Source: Anaerolineales bacterium (GTDB lineage Bacteria; Chloroflexota; Anaerolineae; Anaerolineales; JABWBV01). From it: DNA of 8,145 nt. Positions 1 to 5,837 of this stretch are shown here, one piece after another; within the stretch, counting starts at the first letter, position 1, and each line of letters opens with the position of its first letter. The position numbers and the translations under genes were made by a program. Location: positions 1 to 8,145 of the forward strand of contig JALUWE010000418.1 in assembly GCA_027019845.1 (NCBI GenBank), written 5' to 3'. The notes beneath the pieces are model-generated. The model was not told where the DNA came from. It saw nothing but the letters and a program-made list of their open reading frames with translations, and did no database searches.

Positions 1-36
1 ACAACAGGCATGAACTGCGTAACTTCTGTCACTTAC

Positions 37-67
37 TTTACAGCCACTACCCTATTTTGGATATAAT
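37..67 (+). promoter_or_regulatory. Putative sigma70-type promoter for the left operon
   Basis: A perfect TATAAT lies at 62-67, with TTTACA (5 of 6 matches to TTGACA) at 37-42. The spacer is 19 bp, longer than the usual 17, which weakens the call. Transcription would start near 74, leaving a leader of about 16 nt before the ATG at 90. This fits translation starting at 90 and argues against the upstream TTG (57) and ATG (66), which overlap the -10 box. Confidence 0.45.
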
Positions 68-78
68 GGGGGGAACAC

Positions 79-84
79 AAGGAG
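79..84 (+). promoter_or_regulatory. Ribosome binding site fixing the start at 90
   Basis: AAGGAG sits 5 nt upstream of the ATG at 90. Neither the TTG at 57 nor the ATG at 66 in the same frame has a purine-rich site in front, so this site decides the start. Confidence 0.7.
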
Positions 85-89
85 CAGAG

Positions 90-854
90 ATGGACAACAG
101 TCCCCCGGAAGTAATGCGCTATCGCAGCCTGAACGCGGATAAAATCGTTGCCAGCGCGGCGACACTCCGAAAACGCATCGAGGAGCGTTTTCCGGGGCGG
201 GGCATTGCAAAGGTGTGTACGGACCTGAACAGGGTGGCCCAGGAGGCTCGCCAGCGCGCGCATTGGATCGCGCGGCCACATTGGTCGATGCGAATCATGA
301 TCGTGTTCGTGATTGGCCTGTTGCTTTTGTTGCTGATGAGCGTATTGGTTGGGCTGGATTTCGAGATTCGCAACCTGGACGTAGTGCAATTTTTGGAGGC
401 ATTGGAGGCCGGAATCAACGATCTGATTTTGCTCGGGGCGGCTTTGTTTTTCATTTTCACCCTGGAAAGCCGCATCAAACGCAGCCGCGCCCTCAACGCG
501 CTGCGCGAGCTTCGTTCACTGGCACACGTGATCGACATGCATCAACTGACCAAAGACCCGGAGCGGGCGCTGAAACGCGGTACGACGGCCTCCTCCCCGG
601 TCGAGAGCATGTCGCTCTTCGAGCTGTCCCGATACCTGGATTATTGCAGCGAAATGCTGTCGTTGATCGGCAAGATCGCGGCCCTGTACGTGCAGGAATT
701 CGACGATCCGGTTGCGCTGGCCGCGGTCAACGAGATCGAAAACCTGACCACCGGCCTTTCCCGCAAAATCTGGCAAAAGATCATGATCATCCACGCACTG
801 GAACAGGAGGCGGGCAAACTGGCGAAAAAGGAAAAACAGGTGGGCGACTTCTGA
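90..854 (+). CDS. Uncharacterised conserved protein with two membrane helices
   Basis: The predicted protein has 254 residues and I do not recognise a named domain. Two hydrophobic segments are clear: about 68-89 (rich in Leu, Ile and Val) and about 110-126 (LILLGAALFFIF). They suggest an inner-membrane protein with cytoplasmic N and C parts. Between and after them lie strikingly family-like stretches: ELRSLAHVIDMHQLTKDPE at 140-158, YLDYCSEMLSLIGKIAALY at 182-200, and SRKIWQKIMII at 224-234. They resemble a family of hypothetical proteins I recall in several bacterial phyla, but I cannot give it a number. The C-terminal tail is Lys-rich (AKKEKQ). The start at 90 is chosen for its AAGGAG site. 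The MFS gene begins 6 bp downstream, so the two are probably one operon. The call of a real gene is firm; its function is unknown. Confidence 0.88.
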   Translation: MDNSPPEVMRYRSLNADKIVASAATLRKRIEERFPGRGIAKVCTDLNRVAQEARQRAHWIARPHWSMRIMIVFVIGLLLLLLMSVLVGLDFEIRNLDVVQFLEALEAGINDLILLGAALFFIFTLESRIKRSRALNALRELRSLAHVIDMHQLTKDPERALKRGTTASSPVESMSLFELSRYLDYCSEMLSLIGKIAALYVQEFDDPVALAAVNEIENLTTGLSRKIWQKIMIIHALEQEAGKLAKKEKQVGDF

Positions 855-860
855 TACCAT

Positions 861-2153
861 GTGCCGGAGATGCAAAAAACGATTGCCAGCCAACAAAGAC
901 TCTCTCCCTGGCAGGTGATTCTGCCTATCAGCCTGGGCACCGGCCTGTCCCTTCTGGGAGATACCTCCCTCTACACCGTGCTCGCTACCCATGTGGAGGA
1001 AGTTGGTATCCTTGTGGTGAGCGTGGGTATTTTGCTCTCGGTCAATCGCTGGGTGCGCTTGCCGCTGAACGGCCCGGTCGGATACCTGATCGAACGCTGG
1101 CCGCGCAAACCAACCTTTGTAGCGGCCTTGTTCCTGGGCGCGCTCTCCACCTACATTTACGCCTTGACCACGGGCTTCTGGCCGCTGTTTGCCGGCAGGC
1201 TGCTGTGGGGCATCGCCTGGGTGGGCATCTGGATCGGGGGAAACACAATGGTGATGGACATCAGCCAGGACGGCGACCGCGGGCGTTGGGTGGGGGTCTA
1301 TCAGATTTCCTTTTTTGCGGGCGCGGGGGGTGGCGCGCTGCTCGGCGGGTTGCTGACGGATTGGGTCGGCTTTCACAACGCCATGATGGTGAACGCCAGT
1401 CTGACTCTGCTCGGCGCGCTGATCGCCCTCCTCGCCCTGCCCGAAACCAGACCCCTCCTCTCGAAGTCGGACACCCGGCCCGAGGCACGGCGGCCTCCGT
1501 TGCCAACCCGCGCTACAACGCCCCTCCGTCGCGTCTCCACAACCCGCGGCGAACTCACCTCCGCCAGCGCGTTGTTCGCCGTCAACCGGCTGGCGATGGC
1601 CGGATTTTTCTCCGCCACTTTCGGTTTGTTCTTGCAACAAACCCTGGGCGCGGAATTCGTTATGCTGGGACAGCCGGTCGGAGTGGCCACCCTGACCGGG
1701 TTGGGCCTGGGGTTGAACACCCTGATCTCGTTGCTGGTAACACCAGCGATCGGCGGGTTGTCTGACCGGGCGCGCACCCGCTGGATCGTGGCCGCGGGCG
1801 GGTTGTTGCCCGGCGCCCTCGGATTTTTACTGGTTACATCGGGCGCACCGCTCCTGATCATGGGAGGGCTGATCCTGATCTCGATCACTTCCGGCAGCAA
1901 CATGAACCTGTCCACCGCGTTGGTGGGCGATCTGGGCGCACAGAGCCGCCAGGGGCGACGGCTGGGCTGGTTGTTCACCGTCGGCGACCTGGCCAGCGCG
2001 ATCGGGCCGCCGCTGGCCTTTTGGATGCTGCCGCTGGTGGGGTTCCGCGGGGTATACTGGTTTGCCGCCGGGCTGTTTGGGCTGATGTCTGCGGTGGCGG
2101 GATGGTGGGGAAAGCGAGCAGGGCAGAGAGGCGGAATAGGGACTGAACACTGA
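861..2153 (+). CDS. Major facilitator superfamily (MFS) transporter
   Basis: A 430-residue polytopic membrane protein of the usual MFS size, predicted to span the inner membrane 12 times as two six-helix halves. The first half carries the motif-A loop GYLIERWPRKP (74-84). The second half has its counterpart GGLSDRARTRW (298-308). A basic, proline-rich central loop (about 197-235, starting with PETRP) joins the halves. MFS proteins move small solutes by uniport, symport or antiport; the substrate cannot be told from these motifs, though the layout is compatible with drug or metabolite efflux. The start is uncertain: GTG at 861 (6 bp after the preceding stop) or in-frame ATG at 870, neither with a good ribosome binding site, so coupling to the upstream gene is likely. 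The last residues, GTEH and the stop, are encoded by the CTGAACA repeat array that follows, so the C-terminus may have been reset by that repeat. Confidence 0.93.
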   Translation: MPEMQKTIASQQRLSPWQVILPISLGTGLSLLGDTSLYTVLATHVEEVGILVVSVGILLSVNRWVRLPLNGPVGYLIERWPRKPTFVAALFLGALSTYIYALTTGFWPLFAGRLLWGIAWVGIWIGGNTMVMDISQDGDRGRWVGVYQISFFAGAGGGALLGGLLTDWVGFHNAMMVNASLTLLGALIALLALPETRPLLSKSDTRPEARRPPLPTRATTPLRRVSTTRGELTSASALFAVNRLAMAGFFSATFGLFLQQTLGAEFVMLGQPVGVATLTGLGLGLNTLISLLVTPAIGGLSDRARTRWIVAAGGLLPGALGFLLVTSGAPLLIMGGLILISITSGSNMNLSTALVGDLGAQSRQGRRLGWLFTVGDLASAIGPPLAFWMLPLVGFRGVYWFAAGLFGLMSAVAGWWGKRAGQRGGIGTEH

Positions 2154-2257
2154 ACACTGGGAGCACTGGGGGGAACTGGAGGGAACTGGGGGGAACTGGG
2201 GGGAACTGAAGGCACTGAAAGCTGAAAGCTGAAAACTGAACACTGAACACTGAACAC
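2143..2257. repeat. Tandem CTG-core repeat array with graded unit length
   Basis: Fourteen degenerate units each begin with CTG, at 2143, 2150, 2157, 2166, 2176, 2186, 2196, 2206, 2215, 2222, 2229, 2236, 2243 and 2250. The intervals are 7, 7, 9, 10, 10, 10, 10, 9, 7, 7, 7, 7, 7. The 7-mers are CTGAACA, CTGAAAG or CTGAAAA; the central 10-mers are CTGGGGGGAA with one variant, CTGGAGGGAA. The array fills the gap between two convergent genes: the MFS stop (2151-2153) lies in unit 2, and the array ends 3 bp before the stop of the opposing gene. It resembles short heptanucleotide repeats known from cyanobacteria and other bacteria. It has no inverted symmetry, so it is not a hairpin terminator. Confidence 0.85.
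2168..2203 (+). other. Predicted G-quadruplex motif inside the repeat array
   Basis: On the + strand, G-runs at 2168-2173, 2181-2183, 2188-2193 and 2198-2203 are separated by 7, 4 and 4 nt (AACT loops). This meets the common rule of four runs of at least three G with loops of 1-7 nt. It would lie in the 3' untranslated RNA of the MFS transcript and in the template strand for the end of any read-through from the opposing gene. A role in transcription ending or mRNA 3' stability is inference. Confidence 0.6.
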
Positions 2258-2260
2258 CGC

Positions 2261-4624
2261 CTACCGCCCCAACACCGACTCCATCATCACCACCACGTAG
2301 GGCTGCCAGGTGGAGAGCAGCCAGTAGAGTTTCACGCGGCCATCCGCCAGCACACGGGTGAAGCGCGGCAGGATGTACGGGCCATAGAGTTCACCCTGCC
2401 CGCCCAGGTTTTCGTTCTCGCCGTCGCCGATGTAACGGCCATAGGCCGGCCCCCAGCCGTAATCTCTGGCCGGGTCGAACAGAACGATGGACGCGCTCCA
2501 CGGCCCCCAGGGCTGCTCCGCGCTGCGCAGGCGGATGGTGGTGCGGGCCGCGTTGTAGGTCGCCAGCCACAGGCCGAGTTGCTCGCTGTAATGCACCAGC
2601 GGCTCGCCGAACCCCCAGCCGTGCGGCACCTCCGACATCACCCCCGGCCCGGGACCGTGCTCGATCTCGAAGATGGCGACCGAATCGGCTTCGTTTGGCG
2701 ACCAGGTCAGCCGCGCCGGGCCCTGCGCGGGGTACTCGACCCCGGACAGGAAGCGCACCCCATCGCGGTCGCCCTGGCGCAGGCTCTCCAACGTAGCCGC
2801 GGCCAGATAGACGTGGTTGTTCGCCTTGTTCCCGCTGCCGAAGATCAACGCCCACGGCCCCTCCCCCGCCAACCCCGGAATTTGGCCCTCATAGCGCTGC
2901 ACCGCGATGTCGATGAAGTGCGTCTCGCCGAAATCGTACACCTTTTGGAAGGTGCGGAAGTCGTCGTCTGTGCGCGCCAGCAGGGAGCGGCTGGCCGCGT
3001 CCGCGGTGAACCACACGAAGACGGTGTCGCCGTCGCTCAGCCCGGCCACCGGCACGTTGAGCGCGCCCAGGTCCACGCAGTCGGGGTTGTTCTCCTGAGG
3101 GCAGGCGATTTTGGGGTTGAGCACCCCGCGTCCGGCCTGGGGGTCGGTCAGGAAGGTCAGGCGAAAATCCTGGGCGGCCTGGGCTTCGGTGTAGCCAATG
3201 GTGTCGTCGTGGCGCTCGTCCCAGCCGGGGGCCTCGGGGTCGGTGTCGCCGAACAGCAGGTAGAGTTTGCCCTGGTGCTCGAAGGGCGAACCCAGGTCGG
3301 TGAAGGCCACGTTGAAGCGGCTCTCGGTCTGCTGGCGGGTGGGTTGCAGGGTCTCGAAGTCCCAGTCGCCGATGATTTGCTCGACTTTGCGGGTGCGGAT
3401 GACCGAGAACAGCGGCGGGGTCTGCGCGGGGCGTTTGAGCGTCATCTGCATCCGGCCGATGTTCAGGTTGTAGGTCACGCCCCCGCCGCCCGCGGCGGTG
3501 AAGTAGAACGAATCCGGCCCGGCGTCTTTGGGGATGATGCCGGGGATGAACCCGGCGGGGAAGGTGGCGGAGAGCGTCCACGGCCCCCAGGGCGCGGCGG
3601 CCTCGAACAACCCGCCGGTACCGTCGGGTTCCAGCAGGCCGGAGAGGAACAGGTAGCGCCCCGCGCCGGGGTGGTAGATGGCCGCGGCCTGGGCCATGGT
3701 GCGCAACCCGTCCAGGGGCGCGGCCGCGCCCGGGTCCGGCGACCACGCGGGGGTCCCGTTTTCGTCCAGGCCGGTGAAGTACTCGTAAGCCGCGTAATCC
3801 AGCGCGGCCTCGACCGGCACGCGGGTCAGGTACACGTCCTGCGATTGGGGCGGGGAGGCGATTTCGTCGCCGATGCCCAGGCCGTAGAGGTAGCCGTCCT
3901 GATTGAGTCCGTAGGCCGGCCCCATGTTGATGAACATGAGCACCTTGAAGGGGCTGTCCGCGCCCCAGGGGGAATCGGGGAGCGCGCGCCAGGTGCGCCC
4001 GTAATCTTCGGAGTAGGCCAGGTAGCCGTAGGTCGGCTCGCCCGGGGGGTAGTGCAGGGGCATGATCATGCGCCCGGCGACGAAAATCAGGCTGGAGGGC
4101 TTGTCGGAGTTCTCGAAGACGGCGTAATCGCCGTAGGGGATGTAGCGGCTGACGATGCACTGGTCGGGGCCCTCGCAGGGCGCGAAGTCGGGCACGCTCC
4201 CTTCCAGCGCGACCAGTCCCACGGGGGTGTACGGGCACAGCGGCAGCGGCTCCTGGCAGCCGAAGACTTCGCAGTACTCGTTGTCCTGGCTGGGAACGGT
4301 GTACAGGCCGGGGGAGACTTCGGTGTAGTCGCTGTCGAACTCGTCGGGTTCGTCCATCAGCAGGGTGGGCAGGCATTTGTTCATGCCGGTGCCGTCGCCG
4401 AAGGCGGTGTACAGGCGGTCGTCGTCGGCCCAGGTGGTGGCCCACAGGTCGCCCACGAAGGGGATGGAGACGTATTCGTCCGCCACGCGTGCGGACTGGA
4501 TGGCGCAGTCGGGGCACGTCCCCTCTGGCGGGGGCGGGGCATCGGGCGCGGCCTCACCGCAGGCCAGCGCGGCGAGGAGGAGGGCGAAGAGGGGGAGGAA
4601 CAGGCGTTTGGGGGAGGGGTTCAT
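2261..4624 (-). CDS. Large surface lipoprotein, DUF4185-like tandem propeller
   Basis: A 787-residue exported protein. Residues 1-21 form a lipoprotein signal peptide (LLLAALAC, Cys22 as the anchor), followed by a short proline linker. The body seems to be two related halves. The first starts at about 57 with GDLWATTWADDDRLYTAFGDG, the second at about 442 with TDLGSPFEHQGKLYLLFGDT. Each half later carries a (P)WGPW motif (345-349 and 705-709). The end, LYGPYILPRF (746-755) and STWQPYVVVMM (771-781), is typical of DUF4185, a five-bladed propeller-like family related in look to GH43/GH32-type and sialidase-type sugar enzymes. The first half is Cys-rich (37, 40, 84, 118, 123, 130, 150, 156), which suggests disulfides. 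An enzymatic role on carbohydrate is inferred; no catalytic residues can be named. The start at 4624 has no ribosome binding site and overlaps the stop of the small gene upstream (ATGA), so its translation is probably coupled. In-frame upstream starts would bury the signal peptide and were discarded. Confidence 0.88.
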   Translation of the reverse strand: MNPSPKRLFLPLFALLLAALACGEAAPDAPPPPEGTCPDCAIQSARVADEYVSIPFVGDLWATTWADDDRLYTAFGDGTGMNKCLPTLLMDEPDEFDSDYTEVSPGLYTVPSQDNEYCEVFGCQEPLPLCPYTPVGLVALEGSVPDFAPCEGPDQCIVSRYIPYGDYAVFENSDKPSSLIFVAGRMIMPLHYPPGEPTYGYLAYSEDYGRTWRALPDSPWGADSPFKVLMFINMGPAYGLNQDGYLYGLGIGDEIASPPQSQDVYLTRVPVEAALDYAAYEYFTGLDENGTPAWSPDPGAAAPLDGLRTMAQAAAIYHPGAGRYLFLSGLLEPDGTGGLFEAAAPWGPWTLSATFPAGFIPGIIPKDAGPDSFYFTAAGGGGVTYNLNIGRMQMTLKRPAQTPPLFSVIRTRKVEQIIGDWDFETLQPTRQQTESRFNVAFTDLGSPFEHQGKLYLLFGDTDPEAPGWDERHDDTIGYTEAQAAQDFRLTFLTDPQAGRGVLNPKIACPQENNPDCVDLGALNVPVAGLSDGDTVFVWFTADAASRSLLARTDDDFRTFQKVYDFGETHFIDIAVQRYEGQIPGLAGEGPWALIFGSGNKANNHVYLAAATLESLRQGDRDGVRFLSGVEYPAQGPARLTWSPNEADSVAIFEIEHGPGPGVMSEVPHGWGFGEPLVHYSEQLGLWLATYNAARTTIRLRSAEQPWGPWSASIVLFDPARDYGWGPAYGRYIGDGENENLGGQGELYGPYILPRFTRVLADGRVKLYWLLSTWQPYVVVMMESVLGR

Positions 4625-4767
4625 GGGAGGGGCGTGGCAACGGGGGGTGGTGTGGTTTCTGCAGGCGATGGGGGAAGGTCGTTCGGGGGCACTCCTTCCT
4701 CCGCGCTGCAAGCGGCTACAAGGAGCAGGCATAACAAAAGCAGACGAAGCAACTGGTTTGTCTTCAT
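4621..4767 (-). CDS. Small proline-rich lipoprotein, 48 residues
   Basis: Translating from the ATG at 4767 gives 48 residues: a basic start (MKTNQLLR), a leucine-rich hydrophobic core, the textbook lipobox LVAAC (Cys20), then SAEE and a Pro/Thr-rich tail ending ATPLP. Nothing follows the tail, so the mature product would be a 29-residue acylated peptide. Its TGA overlaps the ATG of the DUF4185 lipoprotein gene by the ATGA arrangement. That gene lacks its own ribosome binding site, which favours this ORF being translated. The site in front of 4767 is only weak (GAGAA). It could be a genuine small lipoprotein, a leader for coupling, or the N-terminal remnant of a larger lipoprotein whose body was lost or replaced; the tail looks like a typical lipoprotein linker. 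No family recognised. Confidence 0.6.
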   Translation of the reverse strand: MKTNQLLRLLLLCLLLVAACSAEEGVPPNDLPPSPAETTPPPVATPLP

Positions 4768-4810
4768 GTCACGATTCTCGCTTCACTTGTTCGGGGCGTG
4801 GTTATTGGTG

Positions 4811-4838
4811 GTCGGGGCGACCGGCCGGTCGCCCCGAC
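4811..4838. repeat. Perfect 28-bp GC palindrome
   Basis: The arm GTCGGGGCGACCGG (4811-4824) is followed directly by its exact reverse complement (4825-4838), with no spacer. Such GGGGCGACCGG palindromes are, as I recall, common dispersed intergenic elements in environmental bacterial genomes. It lies upstream of the small lipoprotein gene, within about 45 bp of its start, so it could extrude as a hairpin, bind a dimeric protein, or fold in the leader RNA. Function unknown. Confidence 0.8.
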
Positions 4839-4850
4839 GGTCGTTGCGCT

Positions 4851-4917
4851 CTGGATTCTTCGGTCGCTGCGCGCTCCCTCAGAATGACAGGAGAGGCTGC
4901 GTGCCCTCAGAATGACG
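4851..4917 (-). repeat. REP-like dispersed repeat with GTCATTCTGAGGG core
   Basis: Read on the - strand, the core GTCATTCTGAGGG occurs twice (4916-4904 and 4888-4876), 28 bp apart. The second copy is followed by a run ending CGACCGAAGAATCCAG. This matches a widespread intergenic repeat I recall from Chloroflexota and other phyla, whose usual form reads GTCATTCTGAGCGAAGCGAAG followed by AATC. Here the core seems duplicated. Such elements are non-coding and often give spurious short translations. No mobility function is visible. Confidence 0.65.
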
Positions 4918-4976
4918 GGATGCGTAAGCCCTGTTATTTTGAATACACCGCGTGCCGGAGATTTGTTGCAATGGGG

Positions 4977-5000
4977 TATAATCTGATTCAGAGGTTCAAA
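4977..5000 (+). promoter_or_regulatory. Possible -10 box and RBS for the DUF4058 gene
   Basis: A perfect TATAAT at 4977-4982 lies 18 bp before the ATG at 5001, and AGAGG at 4990-4994 is 6 nt from that ATG. A start near 4989 would give a leader of about 12 nt. No credible -35 hexamer is found at 16-19 bp spacing, so this is a weak call. If true, the in-frame ATG at 4971 would lie outside the transcript, which supports 5001 as the start. Confidence 0.4.
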
Positions 5001-5816
5001 ATGCCTTCCCCTTTCCCCGGAATGGACCCCTATCTGGAAGACCCGATCAACTGGCCGGACGTGCATCACGGCCTGATCGACACAATTCGCGCCCATCTGG
5101 CCGTGATAGCGGGGCCGCGTTTCTACGTGCGTATCGAGGAGCGGGTGTACATCACTGACCCGGCTGATGACCCCGGCTACCCGGCGCTGATCCCGGACGT
5201 GGTGGTGACGAGCGGACGCCCGGAGCGCGCCCAACCCCGCGGCCAGGGCGGGGTGGCGACCATCACCGCGGCGGTGCGCATCGAACCCTACCTGCAACCC
5301 GAAATCCGCGACCGCTACATCGAAATCCACGACGCCCGCTCGCACGAAGTGGTCACGGCCATCGAAGTGCTCTCTCCGGCGAACAAAGTCAAGGGGTCGC
5401 GCGGCCGCCGCGCGCTGGAGGAGAAGCGCGCCCTGCTGCACCAGGGGGGCGCGCACTGGATCGAAATCGACTTGCTGCGCGCAGGGGAGCGTCACGAGCG
5501 GCTGACCGGGCGCAGCGATTACTGCGTCACCCTGTGGCGGAGGGGCCGCGGCGGGCTGTACGCCTGGTTCATCGACCTGCGCGACCCACTGCCGACCATC
5601 GCGGTGCCGCTGCGCCCTCCCTACGAGGACCTGCCGCTCGACCTGCAACGCGTGCTCGACGAGACCTACGACCGCGCCTACTACGCCGAGAGTATCGACT
5701 ACACCCGCCCCCTCCCCCCGCCGCCGCTCCAACCCGCGGACGCGGCCTGGGTCAAGAACACGCTGCAAGCCTGGCTGGACGCCCGCACGGAGGGGGAAGA
5801 GAGGCCGGAAACGTAA
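5001..5816 (+). CDS. DUF4058 family protein
   Basis: A 271-residue soluble protein, with no signal peptide or membrane helix, that starts with the family hallmark MPSPFPGMDPYLE. This start is preferred over the in-frame ATG at 4971 because the family begins here and an AGAGG site precedes it. Conserved blocks are IPDVVV (64-69), IEVLSPANKVKGSRGRRALE (121-140), EKR (141-143) and HWIEIDLLRAGER (152-164). The order PDVVV, EVLSP, then KR and EIDLLR parallels the Uma2 (DUF820) family of restriction-endonuclease-like folds, so a nuclease-like PD-(D/E)XK core is plausible. The family has no established function and is often present in several copies per genome in Cyanobacteria and Chloroflexota. The gene stands alone, divergent from the lipoprotein pair and convergent to the next unit. 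The C-terminus has a proline run (about 238-242). Confidence 0.93.
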   Translation: MPSPFPGMDPYLEDPINWPDVHHGLIDTIRAHLAVIAGPRFYVRIEERVYITDPADDPGYPALIPDVVVTSGRPERAQPRGQGGVATITAAVRIEPYLQPEIRDRYIEIHDARSHEVVTAIEVLSPANKVKGSRGRRALEEKRALLHQGGAHWIEIDLLRAGERHERLTGRSDYCVTLWRRGRGGLYAWFIDLRDPLPTIAVPLRPPYEDLPLDLQRVLDETYDRAYYAESIDYTRPLPPPPLQPADAAWVKNTLQAWLDARTEGEERPET

Positions 5817-5837
5817 CCCCGCCTCGCCAGCCCGCAG

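Noticed and set aside
215..1765. A 516-codon + strand frame across the membrane-protein and MFS genes
   Set aside because: It overlaps two well-supported genes in another frame, and its translation is Arg/Gly/Pro-rich with no recognisable fold.
1373..2257. Minus-strand frame starting within the repeat array (Phe/Ser/Val/Pro-rich N-terminus)
   Set aside because: The N-terminus is just translated repeat units and the rest is antisense to the transporter. Units of 7 and 10 bp keep several frames open by chance.
2143..2257. CRISPR array
   Set aside because: Units of 7-10 bp with no unique spacers and no cas genes nearby; it is a simple tandem repeat.
4621..4767. Programmed frameshift joining the small lipoprotein to the DUF4185 gene
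   Set aside because: A fusion would put a second signal peptide inside the protein, and no convincing slippery heptamer with a stimulatory structure is seen; ATGA coupling explains the overlap.
2579..4915. A 778-codon open frame on the + strand opposite the DUF4185 lipoprotein gene
   Set aside because: It is an antisense shadow of a high-GC gene: its translation is Val/Gly/Arg-rich with no domain, signal or membrane segment, and it runs on through the small lipoprotein gene and the repeats.
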